Assembly: GCA_000761475.1 (NCBI GenBank)
Contig: JQNW01000003.1
Span: 218,851-282,850 of the forward strand
Length of the DNA stretch: 64,000 nt
Source of the DNA: Chromohalobacter israelensis
GTDB lineage: Bacteria > Pseudomonadota > Gammaproteobacteria > Pseudomonadales > Halomonadaceae
Reading direction: 5' to 3'
Under the pieces are notes generated by a model. It saw only the letters and a program-made list of their open reading frames with translations. It was not told the origin of the DNA and made no database searches. Positions 15,164 through 24,360 of the stretch are shown in pieces (position 1 is the first letter of the stretch; the number at the start of each line of letters is the position of its first letter). The position numbers and the translations under genes were made by a program.

Positions 15164-16396
15164 TTAGCCAAGTGGCCCGCCGACGACGGTCTTCTGGAGC
15201 CCGGCGAGGATAGCGCTGCCGTCTTCGTCGGCGAGCTCGTCATACCAGGCGCGTGTCTGATCAGGCGCCTGGCCGTGGATCATCGCTGCGCGTTTGCGGG
15301 CACGTGAGACGATCTCGCCGACGCGCTCGACACGTGCTGCATCGTAGTGTGTCAGCGCCGTGGCAATTGCCGTCGAGGTGTCAGCGTGTTCATTGAGGGC
15401 GTGCTGCACGGCGTCGGTCAGCACCCAGGCGTCTTCCATGGCTTGGCAGCCGCCCTGGCCAAGGTCCGGGGCCATGCCGTGCGCGGCGTCGCCGAGCAGC
15501 GCCACGCGGGGCGCGGTGAGCGTATCGAGCGGTGGAATATCGTGAATTTCGACGCGCGCCATGTGCTCGGGATCGAAGCGTTCGATCAGCGCTTGTACCG
15601 GTTCGGCCCAGCCGGCGAAATGCTCGCGGAGTTCCGCGCGATAGCGCGAGGCGTCATTGGGGGTCCCGACGGGCAGCGGTACGTCGAAGAAGCAGTAGTA
15701 TTCCTGGGTGCCCGCCGCGTTGCCGCCGGTACCCATCGGCATCAAGGACACCCGCTTGGCGTCGCCCACGTATTGATCCCAGCTCGCCGCCGGCGCCAGT
15801 GCCTCGTCGGCGCTGACGCGCACGTTCCAGTTGACGTAGCCCACGTATTGACGTTCCACGGGGTGGCCGACCAGCTTGCTGCGCAGCCGAGAGTGCGTGC
15901 CGTCGGCAATCACCAGCAGGTCGGCGCGTTGCCGGCCGCCGTCCTCGAAGTGGGCGGTGACGCCTTCATCGTCCTGGGCATAGTCGAGGCAGCGCCGGCC
16001 GAGCTGGATGTGCTCGGCCCCCACGGCGTCGAACAGGGTCTGCTGGAGTGCCGCGCGAGCGATCGGGCAGGCGCGTTGGCCGACCTCGTCGAAGAGCGGC
16101 GCGAGGCTGAAATCGGTCAGGGGCTCGCCGGTGTGGGTGAGATAGCGCATGCGTGTCATGTTGCCGCTGAGCTGCTCGATGGTCTCGCCCAGCCCCAGGC
16201 GATGCATGACCTTGACGCCGTTGGGCCACAGCGAAATGGCCGCGCCGACCGGGCGTATCGCCTCGACGCGTTCGATCACGGTGACCCGATGTCCCTGGCG
16301 CTGAAAGGCGAGCGCGGCACTCAGCCCGCCCATGCCCGCGCCGATGACGAGCACATCCAGGGCGGTGGGGGAAGTGGGGGACGTGGGGCGAGACAT
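15164..16396 (-). CDS. hpxO: FAD-dependent urate hydroxylase (HpxO-like)
   Basis: A flavoprotein monooxygenase of about 410 aa. The N-terminal dinucleotide site is VLVIGAGMGGLSAALAFQRQ followed by VTVIER, a DGTHSRLR motif lies mid-protein, and the FAD-ribityl motif LLGDAAHGMAPDLGQGG is near residue 300. HpxO oxidises urate to 5-hydroxyisourate with NADH and O2. The location downstream of xanthine dehydrogenase, guanine deaminase and a purine permease supports urate as substrate over other aromatic hydroxylase substrates. Start 16396 is chosen because AGGAG precedes it; upstream codons in frame lack a ribosome binding site. No HIU hydrolase or OHCU decarboxylase is seen in the window. Confidence 0.85.
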   Translation of the reverse strand: MSRPTSPTSPTALDVLVIGAGMGGLSAALAFQRQGHRVTVIERVEAIRPVGAAISLWPNGVKVMHRLGLGETIEQLSGNMTRMRYLTHTGEPLTDFSLAPLFDEVGQRACPIARAALQQTLFDAVGAEHIQLGRRCLDYAQDDEGVTAHFEDGGRQRADLLVIADGTHSRLRSKLVGHPVERQYVGYVNWNVRVSADEALAPAASWDQYVGDAKRVSLMPMGTGGNAAGTQEYYCFFDVPLPVGTPNDASRYRAELREHFAGWAEPVQALIERFDPEHMARVEIHDIPPLDTLTAPRVALLGDAAHGMAPDLGQGGCQAMEDAWVLTDAVQHALNEHADTSTAIATALTHYDAARVERVGEIVSRARKRAAMIHGQAPDQTRAWYDELADEDGSAILAGLQKTVVGGPLG

Positions 16397-16481
16397 GGCG
16401 GACTCCTTGTGCTTGTTGTATTGATGGGGCGTTGCATGGGGCACTTTCGTAGTGATGGATCATGGCGTCGATGACGCGCCG

Positions 16482-17861
16482 TCACGAGGACCGGCGCGGA
16501 GTGACACCTGCCTGCGGTTGATGCGCTTCTTCGGATGCCGGGGCACCGCCGGGCAGCAGCAGCGTACACAGAATGGCGCTCAGCCCGCCCGTGGTGATCG
16601 GCGAGGCGAAGATCTGCCGAGCCGTGTCCGGCAGCCCCGACAGCGCCTCGGGCACCAGCTGCACGCCGAGCCCCATGCCCAGCGAGACGGCGATGGTCAT
16701 GATCGTCTTGCGGGTCATCGCCTGGTCGCTGAGGATGCGGATGCCTGACACCGCGATCAGGCCGAACATCAAGGTCGTGGCAGCGCCGAGCACGGGACGC
16801 GGGATGTATTGCAGCACGCTGCCCAGCGCCGGCACGAGGCCCAGCAGCAACAGGATCGCCGCCACGTAGCGGCCGACATGGCGGCTGGCCACGCCGGTGA
16901 GCTGTACCACGCCGGTGTTCTGGCTGAAGGTGGTATTGGGAAAGGTGTTGAAAAGGGCGGCAAGCAGCGAGTTGACGCCGTCGGCGAGCACGCCGCCGCG
17001 CAGCCGACGTTGGTGAACGGGACCGCTGATGGGTTCGCCCGAGGCGCGTGCGGTGCCGGTCAGGTCGCCGACGGTTTCGATGGCGGTCACCAGAAAGATG
17101 AAGGCCACGGGCACGAAGGCTGCCCAGTCGAAGCCGATGCCGAAGCGCAGCGGTTGCGGCAGCGCGAACCAGCGCAGCGACTCGAGTTCAGCGTTGAAGT
17201 GCCCCGTGAACACGGCGGCCACGCAACCGATGACCAGGCCGTAGAAGACCGAGCCGATGCGCAGCCAGGGATGGCGGGACATCTGGCAGGCCAGTACCAC
17301 CACGATGACCAGGGCCGCCAGGCCCAGATTGGCGAGGCTGCCGAAATCCTCGGCGCCCACGCCTCCCGCCATGTCGGTGACGCCGACCTTGACCAGCGAT
17401 AGTCCGATCAGCGTCACCACCACGCCGGTGACGGTAGGCGTGATGATGCGCTTGAGACGATGCAGCATGCCGCCGAGGGCGATCTCGATGAAGCTGCCCA
17501 GCGCGCAGACGCCGATCAACGTGGCGATCACGGCCTCGTCGCTGGCGCCGTCGGTGCGCGCTGCCTGGCCGGCGGCGATGAGTGCCGCGACGAATGAAAA
17601 GCTGGTGCCTTGAATGCTCAACAGGCCCGAGCCCAGCGGGCCGAGACGCTGCGACTGGATCCAGGTGGCCACGCCGGAGACGAACAGCGCCATGCTGAGC
17701 AGGTAGGGCAGGTACTGCTCCAGTCCCAGCGCGCCGCCCACGATCAGACTGGGGGCGATGATTCCCACGAAGCTGGCCAGGACATGCTGGAAGGCGGCCA
17801 GCAGCGAGGCCAGCGGGCCGGGGCGATCTTCGAGGCGGTAAACCGGGCTATCGGCTGACAT
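16482..17861 (-). CDS. NCS2 nucleobase:cation symporter (xanthine/uric acid permease type)
   Basis: This 459-aa permease has about 14 membrane segments of the UraA/XanQ fold. Recognisable motifs are AFQHVLASF in helix 1, IQGTSFSF, the substrate-site ETVGDLTGTARASGEPI in helix 8, and the signature NTTFSQNTGVVQLTGVASR near residue 320. Purine members (XanQ, UacT) share this layout. The neighbouring guanine deaminase, XDH and HpxO point to xanthine, urate or guanine as substrate. It lies in the leftward purine group, 135 bp after guaD, behind its own spacer that contains a TGTATACA palindrome. Confidence 0.92.
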   Translation of the reverse strand: MSADSPVYRLEDRPGPLASLLAAFQHVLASFVGIIAPSLIVGGALGLEQYLPYLLSMALFVSGVATWIQSQRLGPLGSGLLSIQGTSFSFVAALIAAGQAARTDGASDEAVIATLIGVCALGSFIEIALGGMLHRLKRIITPTVTGVVVTLIGLSLVKVGVTDMAGGVGAEDFGSLANLGLAALVIVVVLACQMSRHPWLRIGSVFYGLVIGCVAAVFTGHFNAELESLRWFALPQPLRFGIGFDWAAFVPVAFIFLVTAIETVGDLTGTARASGEPISGPVHQRRLRGGVLADGVNSLLAALFNTFPNTTFSQNTGVVQLTGVASRHVGRYVAAILLLLGLVPALGSVLQYIPRPVLGAATTLMFGLIAVSGIRILSDQAMTRKTIMTIAVSLGMGLGVQLVPEALSGLPDTARQIFASPITTGGLSAILCTLLLPGGAPASEEAHQPQAGVTPRRSS

Positions 17862-17901
17862 GGCTTGGCTCCTTGAGCCCGCGTCTCTGCGTCGGGCGTT
17901 A

Positions 17902-17909
17902 TGTATACA
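17902..17909. promoter_or_regulatory. TGTATACA palindrome upstream of the purine permease
   Basis: An 8-bp perfect palindrome within an AT-rich patch (ATGTATACAAAATCATGTA), 40 bp before the permease start. Many GntR (FCD) regulators bind TNGTNNNACNA-type sites of this form. Whether this is an operator is unproven. Confidence 0.35.
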
Positions 17910-17996
17910 AAATCATGTAGCAATGACTAAGCAAGCGGAATGCCAAGTTGACGTGGCGATCAGGCCCCATGACAGCGTGACCGTGGCGCGACGCAG

Positions 17997-19358
17997 TCAT
18001 GTGGGGGAATGTGCCATGCGCCTCGAGGGTGCGACGTGCGTATCGCTTGCATCACGTTGGTGCACCGGCCGTCCGTTGGTCCAGGTGGCGTGGATGCTGC
18101 GGTCGTCACCCAGCATCATCAGCGCGAACAGACGCTCGCCGAGCGTTTCGGCGACCTGGGTTCGCCGTGCCATGAGGGGGGTGGCGGCGAGGTCCAGTAC
18201 GACCAGGTCGGCTTCGTGGCCGGCCTCGAGGCGGCCGAGGCAATGTTCCAGATGCAGGGCACGGGCGTTGCCCAGCGTGAGCCGATAGAACCCTTGCCAT
18301 GCCGTCAGCGGCTGGCCGAGCAAGGCGCCCACCTGATAGGCGCCTTGCAGAGTCGTCAAGCCGCACAGGCCGGTGCCAGCGCCCACGTCGCTGGCCAGGG
18401 AGGTGACCACGCCCGCTTCGCGTGTGGCGATGCGGTCGAAGAGCCCGCTGCCCAAAAACAGGTTGGAGGTCGGTGAAAAGGCGATGTTGGCGCCAGCCTC
18501 GGCGAGTCGTGCGCGTTCGTCCTCGGAAAGATGGATGCCGTGGGCATAGGTGCTGCGCGGGCCGACCAGGCCATGGCGTTCGTAGACGGCGAGATAGTCG
18601 CGGCATTCGGGAAACAGCTCGGCGACCCAGGCCAGTTCGCCACGGTGTTCCGAGAGGTGGCTTTGCAGATACAGGCTGGCATCGTTGCGCAGCACGCCGC
18701 CCACGGCATCCAGTTGCTCGCGGCTGGATGTCGGCGCGAAGCGGGGTGTCAGCGAATACGCCAGACGGTCCTTGCCGTGCCAGTCGGCGATCAGCCGTTC
18801 GCTGTCGCGGATGCCGCCGACGGCGGTGTCGATCAGGGCCACGGGGGCATGGCGATCCATCAGTACCTTGCCGGCCAGCATGCGCAATCGGCGGGCTCGG
18901 GCGGCGGAGAAGATGCTGTCCACCGAGCCGGGATGCGAGGTGCAGAACACCTGGGCGGTGGTGGTGCCGCCGCGCAGGAGTTCATCGAGAAATCGCTCGG
19001 CGACCTCCTCGGCGTGCGCCCGTTCGGCGAAGCGACATTCGGCGGGAAAGGTGTAGTCGTTGAGCCAGTCGAGCAGTTCGCGCCCGAACGAGGCGATGAT
19101 GTCGAGCTGCGAATAATGCACATGGCTGTCGATGAAGCCGGGCATGATCAATTTGCCACGGTAGTCGACGATCTCGAGCCCTGCCGGCACGTGCGGTGCC
19201 AGCGTGGTGTAGTCATCGACGGCGCGGATATGGCCGTTCTCCAGCCAGACGGCGCCGTCCTCCCAGTAGCGCAGACTGTCCGGGCGTGGCACGGGGGACT
19301 CGCCGGGATCGTCGTCGAAGGTCAGCACGGCACCGCGCAGGAGTCGGGAGTCGGTCAT
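17997..19358 (-). CDS. guaD: Guanine deaminase
   Basis: This metal-dependent amidohydrolase converts guanine to xanthine and ammonia. At about 452 aa it has the family length. Metal and active-site motifs are LIMPGFIDSHVHYSQ (HxH), QSHLSEHRGE, STYAHGIHLSEDE and ASDVGAGTG. Start 19358 is preferred: upstream codons give a non-conserved extension. It follows xdhC by 55 bp, so it is probably part of the xdh transcript, feeding xanthine to XdhAB. Confidence 0.95.
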   Translation of the reverse strand: MTDSRLLRGAVLTFDDDPGESPVPRPDSLRYWEDGAVWLENGHIRAVDDYTTLAPHVPAGLEIVDYRGKLIMPGFIDSHVHYSQLDIIASFGRELLDWLNDYTFPAECRFAERAHAEEVAERFLDELLRGGTTTAQVFCTSHPGSVDSIFSAARARRLRMLAGKVLMDRHAPVALIDTAVGGIRDSERLIADWHGKDRLAYSLTPRFAPTSSREQLDAVGGVLRNDASLYLQSHLSEHRGELAWVAELFPECRDYLAVYERHGLVGPRSTYAHGIHLSEDERARLAEAGANIAFSPTSNLFLGSGLFDRIATREAGVVTSLASDVGAGTGLCGLTTLQGAYQVGALLGQPLTAWQGFYRLTLGNARALHLEHCLGRLEAGHEADLVVLDLAATPLMARRTQVAETLGERLFALMMLGDDRSIHATWTNGRPVHQRDASDTHVAPSRRMAHSPT

Positions 19359-19413
19359 GGGGCATGCTCTCTTGGTGTGGCTGGCCGAGACGCTCAAGGC
19401 GTCCGGCCGAGGA

Positions 19414-20280
19414 TCAATAGGTGGCACGTCGGCCGGTCACGTCACGCCACTGCGAGGGCGTGACGCCCCGGTGCGTGGCGTGCGGCTCCGCATTCGCGAA
19501 GGTCAGCAGTTCGGCGGCGACGGCGAGGGCGATTTCGTAGGGACGCTTGCCGTCGGCGCCGGGGATGCCGATGGGACAATGCACCCGTGCCAGCGCGGAA
19601 TCGTCGATCCCGGCCTCGCTTAGCCGGCGTCGAAAGCTCGCCCATTTGCTTCGCGAGCCGATCAGGCCTAGGGAGGCGATGTCCGGCCTGTCCAGCAGGG
19701 CCTCGACGAGCCGGCGATCCTGATCGTGATCGTGGGTCATGACCAGGGCGTGGCTGCCGGCGGGAAGCGCGTCGATGCACTCGGCTGGAGCCTCGGCGTC
19801 CAGCGGCCGGCAATCGACCCGTGGCGAGGGCTCGACGGCGTCGAAAGCGTCGGGACGGCTGTCGAACCAGTGTACGTGCCACGGCAAGGGCGCCAGCAAG
19901 GGGACCAGTGCCCGTGCCACATGCCCGGCACCGAACAGGGCCACGTGCATGCTGGCGCCTGCGAAGCACTCGAACAAGACGCTCACGTGGCCGCCGCAGC
20001 ATTGCCCGCTGCGCCCGCCCAGCGGAAAGGCTTCCAGGCACGGCGTGGCAACGCACTCGCCGCGTGCCGCCGCCGCCAGCATCTCGCGGGCACGGGCGAT
20101 GGCCTGGTATTCGAAACGGCCGCCGCCGAGCGTGTCGTGGCAGGCCTCGGCGGTCACCACCATCTTGGCGCCGGGCTCGCGGGGCGTGGAGCCCTCGGCC
20201 CCCACCACGCTGACCAGGACATGTGCCTGTGCCTGGCGTTGCAGACGATGCAGGGCGGCGTCCCAGGTGTCGTCACGCAT
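19414..20280 (-). CDS. xdhC: Xanthine dehydrogenase accessory protein XdhC
   Basis: XdhC binds molybdenum cofactor, helps add the terminal sulfur and loads it into XdhB. The 288-aa protein has the family's N-terminal GSTPREPGAKMVV and the C-terminal Rossmann domain with LFGAGHVARALVPLLA and SLGLIGSRSKWASFRRRL. Two Cys-containing patches (GQCCGGHVSV) are conserved in the family. It overlaps xdhB by 8 nt, consistent with coupled translation, and is followed by guaD. Confidence 0.95.
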   Translation of the reverse strand: MRDDTWDAALHRLQRQAQAHVLVSVVGAEGSTPREPGAKMVVTAEACHDTLGGGRFEYQAIARAREMLAAAARGECVATPCLEAFPLGGRSGQCCGGHVSVLFECFAGASMHVALFGAGHVARALVPLLAPLPWHVHWFDSRPDAFDAVEPSPRVDCRPLDAEAPAECIDALPAGSHALVMTHDHDQDRRLVEALLDRPDIASLGLIGSRSKWASFRRRLSEAGIDDSALARVHCPIGIPGADGKRPYEIALAVAAELLTFANAEPHATHRGVTPSQWRDVTGRRATY

Positions 20281-22666
20281 GCGAGGTCTCCGTCGCGGTC
20301 GCCTGACGCAGTGCCTGTGCCGCGAAGAGCACGCGTTCCGGCGTGGCCGGCGTATCCAGCGCCGGGCTCAGTCGATAGTCGGCGAGGCTGGCCAGCGCGT
20401 CGCGCAGTGCCGACCAGACCGAGATCGCCAGCATGAAGGGCGGCTCGCCCACGGCCTTGGAGCGATACAGACTGGCCTGGGAATTGGGGTGCCCCTCGAG
20501 CAGTGCCACGCGGAAATCGGGCGGCGTGTCGCCGATGGTGGGGATCTTGTAGGTTGCCGGGCCATCGCTCGTCAAGCGGCCAGTATCGTCCCACTTGAGT
20601 TCCTCGCTGGTCAGCCAGCCCATGCCCTGAATGAAACCGCCCTCGATCTGGCCGAGATCGATCGCCGGGTTCAGGGAATCACCCACGTCGTGGAGGATAT
20701 CGACGCGCGAGACCCGATGCTCGCCGCTCAGCGTATCGACGACGACCTCGGAGACGGCCGCGCCATATGCATAGTAGTAGAAGGGACGGCCCTGGCCCGA
20801 GGCGCGGTCGTAATGGATCAGCGGAGTGGCATAGAAGCCTGTCGCCGAGAGCGAGACGCGGCCCAGGTAGGCGGCCTGGACGAGATCGCCCCAGGCGATG
20901 CGCCGCTCGCCTTCGCCGTGACCCGTCACCAGCTCGCCGTTCTCCAGGCACATGGCCTCGCGGTCGAGCCGATAATGCTCGGCGGCGAAATCGAACAGCC
21001 GCTCGCGAATCTGCATCGCGGCATTGCGCGCGGCCATGCCGTTGAGGTCGGCGCCGCTCGAGGCGGCGGTCGGCGAGGTGTTGGGCACCTTGTCGGTACG
21101 CGTGGCGGAAATGCGCACGGCGGCGTTTTCCAGCCCCAGTTCGCGGGCCACGACTTGCCCGACCTTGGTGTGCAGGCCCTGTCCCATTTCGGTGCCGCCG
21201 TGATTGATCATCACGCTGCCATCGGTATAGACGTGCAACAACGCCCCGGCCTGATTGAGGTGCTTGGCGGTGAACGAAATGCCGAATTTCACCGGGGTGA
21301 GCGCCAGGCCCTTCTTGAGAACCGGGCTGCTGGCGTTGTATGCGCGAATCGCCGAACGTCGTGCCCAGTAGTCGCTGCTCGCCTCCAGTTGCGACACCAG
21401 TTCGTGGAGCAGTCCGATCTGCTCGACGCGTTGGCCGTAATGGGTGACGTCGTGTTCGGGACGGTACAGGTTGCGCTTGCGGATCGTGAGTGGATCCTCG
21501 CCGAGATGGCGGGCGATATCGTCCATGGCGCGTTCGACGATCATCATGCCCTGCGGGCCGCCGAAGCCGCGGAACGCCGTGTTGGAGGGCATGTGGGTGC
21601 GCGCAGGAATACCGGTGACCCGGGCCTGGCCCAGCGAGTAGGCGTTGTCGGCATGGAACATGGCGCGGTCGACGATGGCCTCGGACAAATCCGGCGAGTG
21701 GCCGCAGTCGCCGATGACGGTGATGTCGCCGCCTTGCAGCACGCCCGCGTCGTCGAAACCCAGCCGGTAGCGGTTGTGGAACGGATGGCGCTTGCCGGTG
21801 GCGCGCATGTCGTCGCCGCGCGGCAGTCGCAGCCGCACCGCGCGCCCGGTGCGGCGTGCCAGCAGCGCCGCCAGGCAGGCCCATGGCGCCGCCTGGGTCT
21901 CCTTGCCACCGAACCCGCCGCCCATGCGCCGGACTTCGACGGTGACGGCGTGGAACGGGATCGCCAGGACTTCGGCGACGAGCTTCTGCACTTCACTGGG
22001 ATGCTGGCTGGAAGTGTGCACCGTCACGCCATCGTCCTCGTTGGGCAGGGCCAGACAGGCTTGCCCCTCGAGATAGAAGTGCTCTTGCCCGCCGACGAAC
22101 TGGTGAGCCTCCAGCCGATGGGGGGCGTCGTCCAGGGCGCGTTGCCAATCACCGCGTTGCTGAACGTGCGGCGGGCGGACCCATTCCTCGGCCTCGGCAG
22201 CGGCCACGGGATCGAGTCGCGCGGGCAGCGCGTCGATCTCGATCTCGGCCAGGGCGACGGCACGCCGGGCGGACGTGAAGTCGGTCGCGGCGACCGCGAA
22301 GAGTGGCTGTCCTGCATAGCGGACCTCGGCGTCGGCGAGCAGCGGGTCGCCGGGAAACACCGGCCCCACATCGGTATGACCGGGAATGTCGACCACGGTG
22401 ATGACATCGACGACGCCGGGGGCGCGACGCACGGCGTCGAGCCCGAGCCGGGTCAGGCGGCCATGCGCCACCCGACTCAAACCGACCGCCACGTGCAGGG
22501 CGTTCGCGGGGGCCGGCTGGTCATCGAGGTAACGTGCCCGGCCGGTGACATGCAGGGTCGCACTGTCATGGGGCGGCGCTTGCCGGGGCGACGTCGGCGT
22601 GTCGTCCGCCTGCGTGGCGGGTTCCGGCCGGGGAACCGGGCGTGAGAGATCAGTGAGCGTACGCAT
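20273..22666 (-). CDS. xdhB: Xanthine dehydrogenase, molybdopterin-binding subunit
   Basis: The large catalytic subunit (797 aa) hydroxylates xanthine (and hypoxanthine) to urate at the Mo centre. It carries GQEHFYLEGQ, the MPT-binding loops RRMGGGFGGKETQ and TAFRGFGGPQGM, GGTEMGQGLHTK, and the C-terminal KAVGEPPFMLA that contains the catalytic Glu. It overlaps xdhA by 17 nt upstream and xdhC by 8 nt downstream. Bacterial two-subunit XDH has this arrangement, with the Fe-S/FAD half as XdhA. Confidence 0.96.
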   Translation of the reverse strand: MRTLTDLSRPVPRPEPATQADDTPTSPRQAPPHDSATLHVTGRARYLDDQPAPANALHVAVGLSRVAHGRLTRLGLDAVRRAPGVVDVITVVDIPGHTDVGPVFPGDPLLADAEVRYAGQPLFAVAATDFTSARRAVALAEIEIDALPARLDPVAAAEAEEWVRPPHVQQRGDWQRALDDAPHRLEAHQFVGGQEHFYLEGQACLALPNEDDGVTVHTSSQHPSEVQKLVAEVLAIPFHAVTVEVRRMGGGFGGKETQAAPWACLAALLARRTGRAVRLRLPRGDDMRATGKRHPFHNRYRLGFDDAGVLQGGDITVIGDCGHSPDLSEAIVDRAMFHADNAYSLGQARVTGIPARTHMPSNTAFRGFGGPQGMMIVERAMDDIARHLGEDPLTIRKRNLYRPEHDVTHYGQRVEQIGLLHELVSQLEASSDYWARRSAIRAYNASSPVLKKGLALTPVKFGISFTAKHLNQAGALLHVYTDGSVMINHGGTEMGQGLHTKVGQVVARELGLENAAVRISATRTDKVPNTSPTAASSGADLNGMAARNAAMQIRERLFDFAAEHYRLDREAMCLENGELVTGHGEGERRIAWGDLVQAAYLGRVSLSATGFYATPLIHYDRASGQGRPFYYYAYGAAVSEVVVDTLSGEHRVSRVDILHDVGDSLNPAIDLGQIEGGFIQGMGWLTSEELKWDDTGRLTSDGPATYKIPTIGDTPPDFRVALLEGHPNSQASLYRSKAVGEPPFMLAISVWSALRDALASLADYRLSPALDTPATPERVLFAAQALRQATATETSHA

Positions 22667-24104
22667 CGAGGCAGACCTCCCGCGGCGAATGGTGGGTGAG
22701 GGTCAGGCGCAGCCGCTCGAGCAGGTTGGCGGCCGCGAGCTGGCGGTAAGCGGCCGAGCCCCGCACGTCATCGAGGGGCTGGAAGTCGCGCGCGAGTGCC
22801 TGGCGAGCCGCGTCGAAGGCTGCGGCATCGGGCGGTTGGCCTTCCAGGGCGGCTTCGGCGGCCTCGGCCCGCCGAGGGGTGGCCGCCATGCCGCCGAAGG
22901 CCAGGCGTACGCCGTGCAGACGTCCCGCCTGCTCTTGCCAGGCGAAGGCGCCGAGCACCGCGGAAATATCGTCCTCGCGGCGCTTGGAGAGTTTCCAGAC
23001 TTCCAGGCGCTGGTCCCCGGCGGGCCGAGGCAGAAAAATCGCGCGGATGAATTCGCCGGGGGCGAGAGCGGTGCGCTTGTAGTCGAGGAAGAATGCCTCC
23101 AGCGGCAATTCCCGAGCTCCGTCGGGCCCTTCCAGCGCCAGACGTGCCCCCAACGCCAGGAGAACCGGTGGCGTGTCGCCGATGGGGGAGGCGTTGGCGA
23201 TATTGCCGCCCAGGGTGCCGCGATTGCGAATCTGGGCGGAGCCCAGTCGTTGCAGCATGCGGGCAAAGGCCGGATAGGCCGTCTCGAGCAGGGGCTCGAG
23301 ACGCGTGTAGGCAACGCTTGCGCCGATCCACCAGCCGTCGGGCGTTTCGTCGATTGCCTGCAGCTCGGCCACGCGGCTGATGTCGATCACGTCCTCGAAG
23401 GCTTCGAGGCGCTGCGTGGTTTCCAGCCACAGGTCGGTGGCGCCGGCCACGAGGCGTGCCCGAGGTCGCTGACGGCGCACCTCGTGGAGCGCTGCCAGGG
23501 TGCGTGGCATCGCGTAGCCGTCGCTTTCGAGCTCGGCATTCAGGGCGGTGACGTTGTCGGCGAGGGCAGCGTCGTCGGCCCAGAGGGGACGTACATCGGG
23601 ATATCGATCCAGCCGGCGGGCCGCGTCGCGAATGGGGCGATACCCGGTACAACGGCACAGGTTGCCGCCCAGCGTGGCTTCCAGCCGTGCGTCGTCGAGC
23701 GGGGCCAGGGCATCTCGTCGTCCTTCGCGTCGCCCTTCATGCAGGGTGAACAGTGACATGACGATGCCGGGCGTGCAGAAGCCGCACTGGCTGGCGTGGC
23801 AGTCGACCATGGCGGCCTGCACGGGATGCAGGGCGTCACCTCGCGCCAGGCCTTCGACGGTCACCAGGTGGCAGCCCTGGAGCTGATGGGCCGGCGTGAT
23901 GCAGGCATTGGTGCTGTGATAACGAAGTCCGCCCGTCTGGTCGGGCATGCCGATGGCGACCGTGCAAGCGCCGCAGTCCCCGGAAGCGCAGCCTTCCTTG
24001 GTTCCCGTGCGCTGCAGGACCGTGCGCAGCAGCTCGAGCACGCTGGTCTCCGGTGCCAGCGATGCGCAGCGTTGTGCTTCGCCATTGAGATAGAACTCGA
24101 TCAT
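22650..24104 (-). CDS. xdhA: Xanthine dehydrogenase, Fe-S/FAD subunit
   Basis: The small subunit (484 aa) passes electrons from the Mo centre to NAD+. The N-terminal plant-type [2Fe-2S] motif is GCASGDCGACTVAIG, the second cluster lies in HASQCGFCTPGIVMS and LCRCTGYRPI, and the FAD domain has VAGATDLWLE and RNRGTLGGNIANASPIGD. It is the first gene of the leftward operon. A RutR-type operator sits 60-75 bp upstream, in the divergent region shared with the TetR regulator. Confidence 0.96.
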   Translation of the reverse strand: MIEFYLNGEAQRCASLAPETSVLELLRTVLQRTGTKEGCASGDCGACTVAIGMPDQTGGLRYHSTNACITPAHQLQGCHLVTVEGLARGDALHPVQAAMVDCHASQCGFCTPGIVMSLFTLHEGRREGRRDALAPLDDARLEATLGGNLCRCTGYRPIRDAARRLDRYPDVRPLWADDAALADNVTALNAELESDGYAMPRTLAALHEVRRQRPRARLVAGATDLWLETTQRLEAFEDVIDISRVAELQAIDETPDGWWIGASVAYTRLEPLLETAYPAFARMLQRLGSAQIRNRGTLGGNIANASPIGDTPPVLLALGARLALEGPDGARELPLEAFFLDYKRTALAPGEFIRAIFLPRPAGDQRLEVWKLSKRREDDISAVLGAFAWQEQAGRLHGVRLAFGGMAATPRRAEAAEAALEGQPPDAAAFDAARQALARDFQPLDDVRGSAAYRQLAAANLLERLRLTLTHHSPREVCLDAYAH

Positions 24105-24161
24105 CGGGATGTCCGTCGGTTTGTCATTGTTGGGCCGGGGTGTGCCGTCGCGCTACATGGT

Positions 24162-24177
24162 ATGACCATCTGGTCAA
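24162..24177. promoter_or_regulatory. RutR-type operator between xdhA and its regulator
   Basis: ATGACCATCTGGTCAA matches the E. coli RutR consensus TTGACCA-NN-TGGTCAA at 15 of 16 positions. The core TGACCA-TC-TGGTCA is a perfect palindrome. Placement between divergent xdhA and a RutR-like gene strongly supports it as the operator for both. Confidence 0.8.
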
Positions 24178-24360
24178 CTTTTATAAGCGTTGATCAAAAT
24201 GTCGCCGATGACAACCCCTGCGAGCGCGGGATGAGGATGGAGCTTCGTGTCTTCTCGTCGAGCATTCGACACGGCGTGCGGCAGGCGACGAGCACGGGTG
24301 CGTTGCACCGGCTGCGCTCGCTGGGGCAGACTTTCTTACCCGGCAACGAAGAGAGCGGCC

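Noticed and set aside
19739..22645. 968-aa plus-strand frame opposite xdhC/xdhB
   Set aside because: Shadow of the xdh genes; composition lacks hydrophobic order and contains no recognisable domain.
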